Source: Prevotella sp.
GTDB lineage: Bacteria; Bacteroidota; Bacteroidia; Bacteroidales; Bacteroidaceae
DNA length: 47,799 bases
Reading direction: 5' to 3'
NCBI GenBank assembly: GCA_017619755.1
Contig: JAFZRU010000044.1
Coordinates: 1-47,799 of the forward strand
The position numbers and the translations under genes were made by a program. Below, piece after piece: positions 9,856 through 17,782 of this stretch. The number at the start of each line of letters is the position of its first letter. The first letter of the stretch is position 1. Below the pieces are notes generated by a model. The model saw nothing but the letters and a program-made list of their open reading frames with translations, did no database searches and had not been told where the DNA came from.

Positions 9856-9907
9856 CCTCCCGCACCGATAACGGAAGCCGTCTGGCAAACCGTCACGATG
9901 CGGGAGG
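9856..9907. terminator. GC-rich stem between GH51 and GH43 genes
   Basis: CCTCCCGCA at 9856-9864 pairs perfectly with TGCGGGAGG at 9899-9907. The 34-nt interior contains weaker GACGG/CCGTC-like pairing. Only a short T run follows, so it may be a weak terminator or processing site that separates expression of the double GH43 gene from the upstream operon. Confidence 0.4.
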
Positions 9908-9934
9908 ACTTTTCCAAATCAAACGACATACCGC

Positions 9935-12082
9935 ATGAAATACATCTTATTCTTGGTCGCATTGTTTGCCGCATGGGCAACAACAGGAGAGGCTAAAAAA
10001 CAAAAACTGCCTTCGGAGAAGGACATGGGTGCCTATCTCTTCACGTATTTCAACGACCCGACGCACTCGCTGTTCATGGCCATCAGCTACGACGGCTATA
10101 CTTTTACCGCTGTCAACGGCAACAAACCGGTCATTGCCGGAGATTCCATCGCCGAACAGCACGGCATCCGCGACCCGCACATCTACCGTGCACCCAACGG
10201 GAAGTTCTATATTGTCATGACCGACTTGCACGTGTTCGGCAAGCAGAAAGGGCTGCGCATCTCACAATGGGAGAGGCCGCAGAAATATGACTGGGGCAAC
10301 AACCGAGGACTGGTGCTGATGGCTTCCGACGACCTGATTCATTGGACGCATCATGAGGCCCGCATCGACAAGCTTTTTCCTGAGAAATTCGGCGATTTGG
10401 GATGTGCCTGGGCACCGCAGACCATTTGGGACCCTGCTGTCAACAAGCCGATGGTGTATTTCACCATCCGCCAGCAACCAGGTGAGCGCACGAAACTATA
10501 TTACAGCTACGCTGACGAAGCCTTCACCACCTTGGAGACCGAACCGCAATTGCTCTTTGAATATCCCGATGAGAACATCCAAACCCTCGATGCCGACATC
10601 TGTCCGATGCCGGACGGTCGATACTTCATGACTTATGTGGCACAGGAGAGTCCAGGCGGCATCAAGTATATGATTTCCGACCGTATCAACCAGTTCAACG
10701 ATTATCATCCCGAACAGATCGACAGTGAAAGCCGAGGGTGCGAGGCCCCCAACGTATGGAAGCGAATCGGGGAGAACAAATGGGTCGTCATGTACGACAT
10801 CTACAGCGTCAATCCCCACAACTTCGGATTCGTGGAAACCAGCGACTTCAAGACCTTCACACCACTCGGACGTTTCAACGAGGGGGTGATGAAAGCCACC
10901 AATTTCGTCTCTCCCAAGCATGGGTCTGTCATACACATTACCAAGGCCGAGGCCAAGCGCCTCAAACGCTACTGGGCCAGCCAGCCGGAGTGCACCACGA
11001 TCAGGAACGGTGAGTTGTGGCGAGACGACAGCGGCCGGCACATCAACGCCCACGGTGGAGGTATCATGAAGTACGGCGACACCTATTATTGGTTTGGTGA
11101 GCACAAAGCCGACACCACATCGTCGGCAATGGTCGGAGTGATGTGCTATGCCTCGAAGGACCTCGTGAACTGGAGGAACCTGGGAGTGGCGCTGTCGGTT
11201 TCCGACGAGAGAGGCTCAGACATCGAGCGCGGTTGCGTGCTGGAGCGTCCGAAGGTGATCCATAATCCTGTGACGGGTAAATTCTGCATGTGGTTCCACC
11301 TGGAACTGAAGGGTCGGGGCTACTCGGCCGCCCGCTATGGCGTGGCTGTCAGCAACCGTCCGGAAGGGCCTTATAAGTTCCTCTATTCCCAGCGTGCCAA
11401 TCCGGGTACCTATCCTGTTGTACCAACTGCCGACGGGCGGGGAACAAACCCGTTGAGCCAACAAGAGATGGCTGTCTTGGACACGCTCAACTTGGAGAAT
11501 TTCAAGGAAGAGTGGACACCCGGTTGGTGCAAGGCGATCACGCAGGGACTTTTCCTGAAGCGAGACTTCGGCACAGGACAGATGTCCCGCGACATGACGC
11601 TGTATGTCGATGACGATGGAAAAGCATACCACATCTTCTCTTCCGAGGACAATCTGACCATGCACATCGCAGAACTGACCAACGACTACCTGCACCATTC
11701 GGGCCGCTATACCCGCATGGCACCCGGCGGCCAAAACGAGGCTCCGGCCATCTTCAAGAAAGATGGTACCTACTGGATGATTACATCGGGCTGCACTGGT
11801 TGGAATCCCAACGAGGCCCGCATGTTTTCCGCACCCTCCATCTGGGGACCCTGGACGCAGCATCCCAATCCCTGCCGAGGACCCAAGCAGGAGCTTACAT
11901 TCGGAGGACAGTCAACCTATATCCTTCCCGTCGGCGAACACTTTGTCTTCATGGCCGACATCTGGCGCCCCTGGCACCCGAGTGACGCCCGCTACATCTG
12001 GCTCCCCATCGAGTTTGAGGAGGGAAAACCAGTCGTCAGGTGGCGTGACGCATGGAATATCAGTGAATTGGGGCAAAAATGA
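9935..12082 (+). CDS. Tandem GH43-GH43 protein, secreted
   Basis: A 715-residue protein with an N-terminal signal peptide (YILFLVALFAAWATTGEA) and two GH43 five-bladed propellers. Domain 1 (about 25-345) has the family RDP motif in HGIRDPHIY and a candidate general acid in SRGCEAPNVWK. Domain 2 (about 365-712) begins INAHGGGIMKYGDTYYWFGE and contains VLERPKVIHNP, the signature of the GH43_24/34 group that includes exo-beta-1,3-galactanases; in GH43_24 enzymes the usual catalytic base Asp is known to be missing. The fusion could remove arabinose and then galactose from arabinogalactan. It lies 128 nt after the GH51 gene behind a GC stem, so it may be transcribed separately. Subfamily and linkage are by-eye judgements. 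Confidence 0.8.
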   Translation: MKYILFLVALFAAWATTGEAKKQKLPSEKDMGAYLFTYFNDPTHSLFMAISYDGYTFTAVNGNKPVIAGDSIAEQHGIRDPHIYRAPNGKFYIVMTDLHVFGKQKGLRISQWERPQKYDWGNNRGLVLMASDDLIHWTHHEARIDKLFPEKFGDLGCAWAPQTIWDPAVNKPMVYFTIRQQPGERTKLYYSYADEAFTTLETEPQLLFEYPDENIQTLDADICPMPDGRYFMTYVAQESPGGIKYMISDRINQFNDYHPEQIDSESRGCEAPNVWKRIGENKWVVMYDIYSVNPHNFGFVETSDFKTFTPLGRFNEGVMKATNFVSPKHGSVIHITKAEAKRLKRYWASQPECTTIRNGELWRDDSGRHINAHGGGIMKYGDTYYWFGEHKADTTSSAMVGVMCYASKDLVNWRNLGVALSVSDERGSDIERGCVLERPKVIHNPVTGKFCMWFHLELKGRGYSAARYGVAVSNRPEGPYKFLYSQRANPGTYPVVPTADGRGTNPLSQQEMAVLDTLNLENFKEEWTPGWCKAITQGLFLKRDFGTGQMSRDMTLYVDDDGKAYHIFSSEDNLTMHIAELTNDYLHHSGRYTRMAPGGQNEAPAIFKKDGTYWMITSGCTGWNPNEARMFSAPSIWGPWTQHPNPCRGPKQELTFGGQSTYILPVGEHFVFMADIWRPWHPSDARYIWLPIEFEEGKPVVRWRDAWNISELGQK

Positions 12083-12296
12083 TGGTAACTTTTGCGATAC
12101 AATTATGGAGTGCCCTAACGGGCAGAACCAACGGTCGCGGATGCAAAGAAAGACGCAACCACTAATAGACGTAAATCAAATCATACAAATCTGTTCAAAT
12201 CAAACAAATCAAGCCAACTTGTTACTAAGCAACGTCATCATATCAGGAATATATGTCCACAGTTTGTTTCACATTGTTTTTTTAACTTTTTCCACT

Positions 12297-13235
12297 ATGA
12301 ATATACCAGCAAAATTCAGAGAATATATTTGGCTTGTGAACACTATTCGTAAAGCCAAACGCATAACATTTGCTGAAATTAACGAGAAATGGTTGGAATC
12401 TGAATTGAGTGGTGGTATAGAGATGGCACGAGCCACTTTCAACCGCCATAGGATTGCAATAGAGGACATGTTCGGTCTCATTATCGACTGCGACCGAAAC
12501 AAAGGCTATAAATATTTTATCAGTAACGAAAAAGTGCTGTATGAAGATAGTATTCAGAATTGGATGCTATCTACATTGTCTGTCAACAACATCATTTGTG
12601 AAAGTTTGTCGTTACAGAAAAGGATATTGTTGGAAACTATTCCTTATGAGGGCGATTTTCTGCCTATGGTAATAGAAGCGATGAAGCGGAATGTGCGCAT
12701 TGCTATCAAGTATAAGAAATATGGGGATGAGGAACCGCGAAAGTTGAATTTTGAACCCTATTGCTTGAAAATGTTCCGGCAACGATGGTATGTATTAGGT
12801 CATTTCCATAGGAATGTGATTGACGGACCAGATATAGATTACTTCGGTATGTTCTCCTTTGATCGTATCTTGGAGATGTCAATAACAGATATCAAGTTCC
12901 AAATAGACCCAGGCTTTGATGCAGAAGATTTCTTCAGTGAATGTTATGGTGTGCTGGTTAATGATGACACTCAACCAATAAAAGTCATAGTCCGAATCTT
13001 TGACTACGAACAGTATTATGTGAAGGATTTGCCCATTCACCATAGCCAGCATGAAATAGGATATGGGGATGATTATACCGACTTTGAACTATATCTGAGA
13101 CCAACACCTGATTTCATCCGCCATCTTATTGGTTTTGGGAATCAATTACAAGTTATTTCGCCTGAATGGCTGGCAAAAGAGGTTTGCCAGGAGCATTACG
13201 ACACCGTCTGCTTGTATGAAGAAATGGATGAATAG
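12297..13235 (+). CDS. WYL-domain transcriptional regulator
   Basis: A 312-residue protein. The N-terminal 75 residues form a helix-turn-helix region (ITFAEINEKWLESELSGG then ARATFNRHRIAIEDMFGL), followed by a WYL domain with the diagnostic KMFRQRWYVLGH and a C-terminal WCX-like part ending SPEWLAKEVCQEHY. WYL regulators often control defence and DNA-damage loci and can sense nucleic acid ligands. The ATG at 12297 is chosen over the in-frame upstream start at 11943 because the longer form overlaps the end of the GH43 gene and lacks family resemblance. The gene is clearly AT-richer than the hydrolases before it. A palindromic operator follows its stop, so it probably regulates the downstream genes. 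Confidence 0.85.
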   Translation: MNIPAKFREYIWLVNTIRKAKRITFAEINEKWLESELSGGIEMARATFNRHRIAIEDMFGLIIDCDRNKGYKYFISNEKVLYEDSIQNWMLSTLSVNNIICESLSLQKRILLETIPYEGDFLPMVIEAMKRNVRIAIKYKKYGDEEPRKLNFEPYCLKMFRQRWYVLGHFHRNVIDGPDIDYFGMFSFDRILEMSITDIKFQIDPGFDAEDFFSECYGVLVNDDTQPIKVIVRIFDYEQYYVKDLPIHHSQHEIGYGDDYTDFELYLRPTPDFIRHLIGFGNQLQVISPEWLAKEVCQEHYDTVCLYEEMDE

Positions 13236-13249
13236 ATGAATATTTCTTC

Positions 13250-13289
13250 TTGTTGTCTCACGATTTGAGACAACAAGGCTTTATCTTTG
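13250..13289 (+). promoter_or_regulatory. Operator-promoter O1: perfect palindrome over a -7 box
   Basis: TTGTTGTCTCA at 13250-13260 and TGAGACAACAA at 13266-13276 are perfect 11-bp arms around CGATT. The -7 element TATCTTTG lies at 13282-13289, so the palindrome covers the -33 region and binding there would block transcription. The same core recurs at 14389-14405 with the same distance to its -7 box. The WYL protein encoded just upstream is the natural candidate to bind it. Confidence 0.65.
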
Positions 13290-13327
13290 CGGCTGTTATT
13301 TATTTGTTCAATTAAAATTTCAAGTAT

Positions 13328-13858
13328 ATGAGTAAGTATGACAATATGACCGAAGAGCAATGGATTTCCGCCTTCGACGAGTTCGTTGAGAAATACAACG
13401 CGCCCGACCCAGAACCCATCAAGGTCTTGAACCTCATCATGAGAAAAGAGTTCGCAGAAGAAATCCTCCGTGGCACAAAGAAGGTAGAGATACGTGACTA
13501 CTCCGACTTCTATTACAAACGGCTCACCGACAAGGTGGTTGACAAATGGATGACCGAACACCGCGACGACGAGGGTATGGACAAAGAGGCGTTCGATGAG
13601 TTCATGTGCTCGACGCGCCCCGTGGACAGGATACACTTCCACAACTACAACAACTCATGGTTTCTGGATGTCACTGTGATTGAGAACGCATTGATAAGCA
13701 TCACCAGGCAGAATGTAGAGGACCTAAAGCAGAGGTTCAATTGTCATGAATTTGACAAAATTCTCGAAGACTGTGAGCATCGGAACGACGACTCGCGTCC
13801 ACTATTCTATTACTTCGCCATTGGTAAAGTGATAGACACCAATATTGAATTGTCTTGA
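13328..13858 (+). CDS. ASCH/PUA-like domain protein
   Basis: A 176-residue protein. Residues about 32-70 read [20 protein letters not shown] followed by [14 protein letters not shown], the usual opening of ASCH domains, a PUA-like fold that binds RNA or modified nucleotides. The hydrophobic strands [15 protein letters not shown] and the C-terminal [12 protein letters not shown] complete a plausible beta barrel. There is no signal peptide or membrane segment. It is the first gene after the O1 operator-promoter, with a leader of about 30 nt, and is followed after 26 nt by an unknown gene that probably shares its transcript. PUA-like folds often sense modified bases in defence loci, which fits the island; the actual ligand is unknown. 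Confidence 0.6.
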   Translation: MSKYDNMTEEQWISAFDEFVEKYNAPDPEPIKVLNLIMRKEFAEEILRGTKKVEIRDYSDFYYKRLTDKVVDKWMTEHRDDEGMDKEAFDEFMCSTRPVDRIHFHNYNNSWFLDVTVIENALISITRQNVEDLKQRFNCHEFDKILEDCEHRNDDSRPLFYYFAIGKVIDTNIELS

Positions 13859-13884
13859 GTTGAAAATTCTAAAAATCCTGTAAA

Positions 13885-14343
13885 ATGTCTGACTACTTAT
13901 ACGCCGTTATCCCCTATCAAGGTGGTTCATCTTTTGCTCCTGATGAAGGAGAGACATACGTGTATTGTCCAGAAATACCTGAATTAAAAGGTGTTGACTC
14001 GGAGCTCGTTGAGCCTGATGGCTTGGTATTATTTGCCGACTTCTTGAGGATAAATACTTGTTATCGGCAATCTGTATTCACAGGAAACAGCAATGGATAT
14101 AGTTGGTTACGCGCAGAGATATACAAAATTGCCATGGCGTTAGGAGCAAAAGAAGTATGGTATGTTGCAGAGATGGCGACAGATGAAATGTATAGGAAAG
14201 ATTTCTCATTTGAAAAATGGATTAGAGATTTCAAAACAGGGGAACAGTTTGCAGCTGAACTCACAGTTGGTTGTCTAAAAGAGAACTCAATATGCACCTA
14301 TTATCACGATGACTTCACTGATATTATTTTAGAAAAACCGTAG
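13885..14343 (+). CDS. Hypothetical protein of the WYL/ASCH operon
   Basis: A 152-residue acidic protein that I do not recognise. It opens MSDYLYAVIPYQGGSSFAPD and has a mixed alpha/beta pattern: a helix near 71-90 (WLRAEIYKIAMALGAKEVWY), a second near 110-130, and a C-terminal YYHDDFTDIIL. There is no signal peptide, membrane helix or obvious catalytic motif. It lies 26 nt after the ASCH gene on the same strand and is probably co-transcribed from the O1 promoter. Codon use is AT-rich like the rest of the island. A partner role to the ASCH protein is inference from position only. Confidence 0.6.
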   Translation: MSDYLYAVIPYQGGSSFAPDEGETYVYCPEIPELKGVDSELVEPDGLVLFADFLRINTCYRQSVFTGNSNGYSWLRAEIYKIAMALGAKEVWYVAEMATDEMYRKDFSFEKWIRDFKTGEQFAAELTVGCLKENSICTYYHDDFTDIILEKP

Positions 14344-14388
14344 TGAATTGCATTGAGAAAGATAAAAATGGAAAAAGCATAAGCCTGG

Positions 14389-14421
14389 CTCACGATTTGA
14401 GACAGCAGGCATCTAACTTTG
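14389..14421 (+). promoter_or_regulatory. Operator-promoter O2: second copy of the palindromic core
   Basis: GCTCACGATTTGAGACA at 14389-14405 repeats the core of O1 (CTCA-CGATT-TGAG with the GACA extension). The -7 element TAACTTTG is at 14414-14421. In both copies the distance from CACGATT to the -7 box is 23 nt, so the element is conserved as a unit. The outer arms are less regular here. It faces an apparently non-coding stretch, not a gene start. Confidence 0.6.
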
Positions 14422-14427
14422 CATCTT

Positions 14428-14690
14428 CAATTAGTCATATTCAAACTGCACCATTTGATATGCCAAGATAGCGTCAGGCTGGCGTGATAATTTCAAGCAG
14501 ACTTTCTTGGGTGTGATAAGAGTTTTGCTTGTTCCATCGAGTCTCCCACTGCCGCCAGCTATCGGGAGATATAGAGAGGTTACGCCCCCGCTTCTTTTGA
14601 TAGCTGGTTGGATGAAAGAGTAGTACCTTGACTTCGGGTTAGCAAATCATTCGGCGGTTTCTTTTTCATTAAAAAAATGAAACTTTTTAA
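14428..14690 (+). ncRNA. Candidate structured RNA downstream of operator O2
   Basis: No convincing gene lies between O2 and the next start at 14772. A transcript from O2 would begin near 14428. It contains a perfect 9-bp inverted repeat, CCAGCTATC (14555-14563) and GATAGCTGG (14599-14607), enclosing a 35-nt purine- and C-rich loop. It could end at TTTCATT/AATGAAA (14664-14682) followed by CTTTTT, a terminator-like hairpin. The alternative is decayed sequence: the minus strand holds an open frame without a start codon across 14431-14646. An RNA product is inference. Confidence 0.35.
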
Positions 14691-14720
14691 TCAGTAGAAC
14701 AATGATACAATTATATTTTG

Positions 14721-14728
14721 TATTTTTG
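14721..14728 (+). promoter_or_regulatory. Likely -7 box for the T5orf172/nuclease pair
   Basis: TATTTTTG at 14721-14728 is followed by GCAG, as in many promoters in this window, and lies 43 nt before the ATG at 14772. No good TTTG is seen at the -33 distance, so it may be weak or activator-dependent. Confidence 0.4.
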
Positions 14729-14771
14729 CAGAAAGAAAAGAATAAGCGTTGACTACAAATAACAATAAATA

Positions 14772-15164
14772 ATGTGTAGGTTTACAAAAATCTCAATCGT
14801 CTACGTCTTTGGATCAGAACAATGCGAAGACAAGTATTTCAGCGACCAGATGATTTCGCTTAAGGACAATGAATGGGTCAAAATTGGTGAGACAAAATAC
14901 AAGGGGGAACTTGATTCTCTTCTTGCAGATTCAGGCGTGGTTATAAAGGCTGCTATGAAAAGGATAGAAGGCGAGACCCGCACGGGCATCCCTTTCCCGT
15001 CAAGAATCTTTGATTTGTTCATTTTCCCTTATAAGGTGAAAACGGACAACAAAATCAGGACAAGGCTTTGCCAAGACTTGTATGAAATAGATAATAGCAA
15101 GCGAATGAATCGTGAACGTAGAGAAGACAAATCGAGTATGTACTTTGTCATTAATAACGTGTGA
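14772..15164 (+). CDS. T5orf172-type (GIY-YIG superfamily) small protein
   Basis: A 130-residue protein. IVYVFGSEQ near residue 10 followed by WVKIGETKYKGELDSLL near residue 35 resembles the GIY...YIG pair as found in the T5orf172 family, and RTGIPFPSRIFDLFIFPYK near residue 75, followed by a helical DNKIRTRLCQDLYEI, matches the rest of that fold. A conserved Arg and a Glu in these helices would be catalytic if it is an active nuclease; a DNA-sensing or targeting role is also possible. It ends 22 nt before the large PD-(D/E)XK gene, so the two are probably one transcript and may act together. Assignment is by motif only. Confidence 0.55.
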   Translation: MCRFTKISIVYVFGSEQCEDKYFSDQMISLKDNEWVKIGETKYKGELDSLLADSGVVIKAAMKRIEGETRTGIPFPSRIFDLFIFPYKVKTDNKIRTRLCQDLYEIDNSKRMNRERREDKSSMYFVINNV

Positions 15165-15186
15165 ACCATTTATTTCAAATGAAGTT

Positions 15187-16758
15187 ATGAAAAAGATTTT
15201 AAAAACTAACTGGGAACGCTACAAGAACAGCATTGAAGGCAAGGAGGTAATTGCTTTGTTCAACCATCTGGCAGAGCCTGAGTGTACGGCAGAGGAAATG
15301 CTGGCAGTCATCAAACGCTTTAATCCTGTGTTTGCAAAGAATACTACTGCTAAAGAAGATGCACTCAATATAGAAGCTATTGTAAATTACAATAAGGTGA
15401 TAAAGGAGAATGTTCCCAATAACGAGGGAGACAGGGAAGACTTCAATTATGGCGATTTCTTTGGGTGGCTTACACATTGTATGGCAGTAAAAGACGAGAA
15501 CACTGACTTGTTTGATGCCCCACAAATTGGCTTTAAAAGGATTATCGGATATAATGTGTTCCTATCGGTAGCACTTAGTGCAAACATGCCGGAGTATTTT
15601 ATCCCTAACTTATTTGCTATGCAATTTGTCTACTTCAAGAAGTTTGCAGAAAAGTATGAATTAGACATTCCTGATATGCCTTTGCGTTCTGACTATCGCA
15701 ACAGATGGCTTTATTACATTCACATGTGTAATGCCATTGACACTTTCGCCACTGATAATGATATTCAAGACTTTGGGGAATTGTGTGCTTTCTTATTTGA
15801 CTATGAACTTACAAATATCAAGGAGGAAATGGCTGTCGAGCATGACAAGCCAATGCCTAAGGTTCCAGAGCAGGCTTGGATTCTTGTCGGCAATTATGGA
15901 GATGGAGAAAAAACGATGGAGGAGGGCGTATGGCAGTCAAACCAGTTTACATGTAAAGGCGATATCATGCTTTTCTATGAGAAATCTCCGGTCAAAAAAT
16001 TAAATTCTGTTTGGACAGCTATTGAAGATGGTTTTATTGACCCATTTGGCCCATATTACTCATATTCTATAATTGGTAATAAGATTGAAATACCCAATGA
16101 GCAAGCTGTTACGTTCGAAGACTTCAAGAACAGTGAACACTTCAAGGTTGAGAATCGTGGAAGAGAAGGGAATTTCGTTAGTAAGAATTTTCAGGACGTG
16201 AGCGGATGGGCTGTTACCTCTTCTGACTATAAAGAGATAAAAAGGATGCTGGAGGCCAAAGGATTTGACACATCAGCTCTTCCGTCGCTATATGAGCCAA
16301 AGAAACTTATTGACATAAACATCGAATTAGAGGAGGATGTCTCTGAGAAACTGCTTATTCCACTGCTCGAAGAAATGGGATGGAAACGAGACGAAGATTT
16401 CAAGGCAGAGGTGGAGTTCCCTGCTGGCAGAGGAACTACTGGGCATAAGATGGAAAAAAGGCCTGACTTCTGTCTGCACTTGACGGGTAAAGAAAAAGAC
16501 CTTGGGGCAAAAGTGGTGATAGAAGTAAAGCTCTGGATGAAGAACATTGAAGAGATAGAAGCCAATTACTATCAGGGGCTTTCTTATGCCAAATGGGGTA
16601 ATGCCCAAGTGCTCGTATTGTGTGACAAAAACCAAATAAGGGTTTATGAGCGCAATAAGAAGGGAGATTTTGACATTAATAAGTGGACAAGATTCTTTTG
16701 GGAGCAAATGGAGATATTGGAGAATTTCAATAAGTTAAAAAGATTGTTAGACATTTAA
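15187..16758 (+). CDS. Multidomain PD-(D/E)XK nuclease with possible EVE/PUA-like domain
   Basis: A 523-residue cytoplasmic protein in three parts. Residues 1-225 are a helical domain I do not recognise. Residues about 231-355 start AWILVGNYGDGEKTMEEGVW and run through CKGDIMLFYEKSPVKKLNSV to GWAVTSSDYKEI; the order W, G-W, KGD-x-x-x-FY recalls EVE/PUA-like domains, which can bind modified bases. Residues 365-523 match the N-terminal nuclease domain of type I restriction R subunits: D427 in KRPDFCLHL and E446-V-K448 in VVIEVKLWM form the PD-(D/E)XK site, followed by NYYQGLSYAKW and QVLVLCDKNQIRVYE. There is no helicase. A modification-dependent (type IV-like) nuclease is the working idea. The ATG at 15187 is preferred over the upstream GTG at 15112, which overlaps the preceding gene. 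Confidence 0.65.
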   Translation: MKKILKTNWERYKNSIEGKEVIALFNHLAEPECTAEEMLAVIKRFNPVFAKNTTAKEDALNIEAIVNYNKVIKENVPNNEGDREDFNYGDFFGWLTHCMAVKDENTDLFDAPQIGFKRIIGYNVFLSVALSANMPEYFIPNLFAMQFVYFKKFAEKYELDIPDMPLRSDYRNRWLYYIHMCNAIDTFATDNDIQDFGELCAFLFDYELTNIKEEMAVEHDKPMPKVPEQAWILVGNYGDGEKTMEEGVWQSNQFTCKGDIMLFYEKSPVKKLNSVWTAIEDGFIDPFGPYYSYSIIGNKIEIPNEQAVTFEDFKNSEHFKVENRGREGNFVSKNFQDVSGWAVTSSDYKEIKRMLEAKGFDTSALPSLYEPKKLIDINIELEEDVSEKLLIPLLEEMGWKRDEDFKAEVEFPAGRGTTGHKMEKRPDFCLHLTGKEKDLGAKVVIEVKLWMKNIEEIEANYYQGLSYAKWGNAQVLVLCDKNQIRVYERNKKGDFDINKWTRFFWEQMEILENFNKLKRLLDI

Positions 16759-16762
16759 CGGT

Positions 16763-17782
16763 ATGGCAAAAGATTTAACGACATCACAGATTGAGCGGCA
16801 GAACGTACTGAACAACAATGTGGCTCTACCAAGGATTCAGGAGGCTTTAGATGTGAAGCTCTTGGAGTTCGAGGGTCGCTATGTGCTGACAAAGCAGATG
16901 GTGGCGGATTATTATGATGTGGATATACGAACGGTTGAGAATTGCCTGAGTGCGAACGAAGATGAACTTCGACATAATGGTTACTTTTTATGTCGGGGTA
17001 ACAGCCTGAAAGAGTTTAAGTTACGTTTTGCTCCCGAAATCGATTTCGGGAGCAAAACCACGCAATTAGGACTTTTTGATTTCCGTTCTTTTCTAAACCT
17101 CGGTATGATACTTACCACAAGCGAGAAAGCAAAGTGGTTACGTGCCCGAATACTCGATATTGTGATTGCCACTATCAACGAGAAGACGGGTGGCGGCACG
17201 AAGTATATTAACCGCAGAGACAGAGAGTATTTGCCTGCTGCCATTCAGGAAGAAAACTACCACAAGAACTTGACGGAGGCTGTCAACAAATATGTAGACG
17301 GGCATAAAACGTACAAGTATGCGCAAGTGATGGATGCTATCTACAAGGCAGTGTTCTGCGAGAAAGCCAAGGAGTATCGCAAACTGCTCGACCTGAGTGC
17401 CAAGGACAATGTGCGCAGGACGCTATATGCCGAGGTGCTGAGGGTGGTATCATCATTCGAGAATGGTGTGGCCTTTGAAATTACCTGTCAAGCTAAAGAA
17501 CGTGGTGTGCTGACTGTGGCAGAGGTAAGTGAAATCTGTAATCAGATGGCAGAGCATCCTCTGCAGGCTCCATACATCTATGATGCCCGTCAAAAAATGG
17601 CTTCGCGCGACTTGGCTTTCCGTGATGTGTTCCATGGAAATATCGCAGAGTATCTGAAAGCCGTTACGCCAGAAGAGTTCGACAAGTTTATTGGAAGCAA
17701 GTCGCTCGACTTTGATGCGATTATGGCCCTGCCAGAGAATCAAGAGGTACTGAAAATCTTAAAGCAGGCAGAAGATGAGTGA
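16763..17782 (+). CDS. RhuM-like DNA-binding protein, likely Doc antitoxin
   Basis: A 339-residue protein. LTKQMVADYYDVDIRTVENC near residue 45 looks like a helix-turn-helix, and LGLFDFRSFLNLGMILTTSE followed by KAKWLRARILDIVI near 105-140 is the conserved RhuM-type core. The C-terminal half is helical, and its end (about 290-339) could neutralise the toxin. It overlaps the doc gene by 8 nt (doc ATG at 17775, stop at 17780-17782), the usual antitoxin-first order. RhuM-like genes beside Fic/Doc genes are common in Bacteroidota. It starts only 4 nt after the nuclease gene, so nuclease, antitoxin and toxin may be one transcript. Unusually, codons 88-99 coincide with a perfect 34-bp palindrome. 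Confidence 0.7.
   Translation: MAKDLTTSQIERQNVLNNNVALPRIQEALDVKLLEFEGRYVLTKQMVADYYDVDIRTVENCLSANEDELRHNGYFLCRGNSLKEFKLRFAPEIDFGSKTTQLGLFDFRSFLNLGMILTTSEKAKWLRARILDIVIATINEKTGGGTKYINRRDREYLPAAIQEENYHKNLTEAVNKYVDGHKTYKYAQVMDAIYKAVFCEKAKEYRKLLDLSAKDNVRRTLYAEVLRVVSSFENGVAFEITCQAKERGVLTVAEVSEICNQMAEHPLQAPYIYDARQKMASRDLAFRDVFHGNIAEYLKAVTPEEFDKFIGSKSLDFDAIMALPENQEVLKILKQAEDE
17025..17058. repeat. Perfect 34-bp palindrome inside the antitoxin gene
   Basis: The arm GTTTTGCTCCCGAAAT (17025-17040) is followed by CG and then its exact reverse complement (17043-17058). It encodes residues 88-99, RFAPEIDFGSKT, in frame. A perfect palindrome of this length in coding sequence is unlikely by chance and could be a protein-binding site, or could fold into a strong mRNA hairpin. 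Confidence 0.9.

Noticed and set aside
2182-12082. SusC/SusD pair or a hybrid two-component regulator for the carbohydrate operon
   Set aside because: I looked for TonB-dependent receptor, SusD-like and histidine kinase motifs in the flanks and found none within the window.
11943-12296. N-terminal extension of the WYL protein
   Set aside because: It overlaps the end of the GH43 gene and contains low-complexity sequence; the ATG at 12297 starts exactly where family similarity begins.
14431-14646. Minus-strand open frame of about 70 codons across the candidate RNA (contains LYLPIAGGSGRLDG and CLKLSRQPDAILAYQMV)
   Set aside because: It has no ATG, GTG or TTG near its beginning and is cut by a TGA upstream. 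It may be a decayed gene, so it is mentioned as the alternative to the RNA and not annotated as a CDS.
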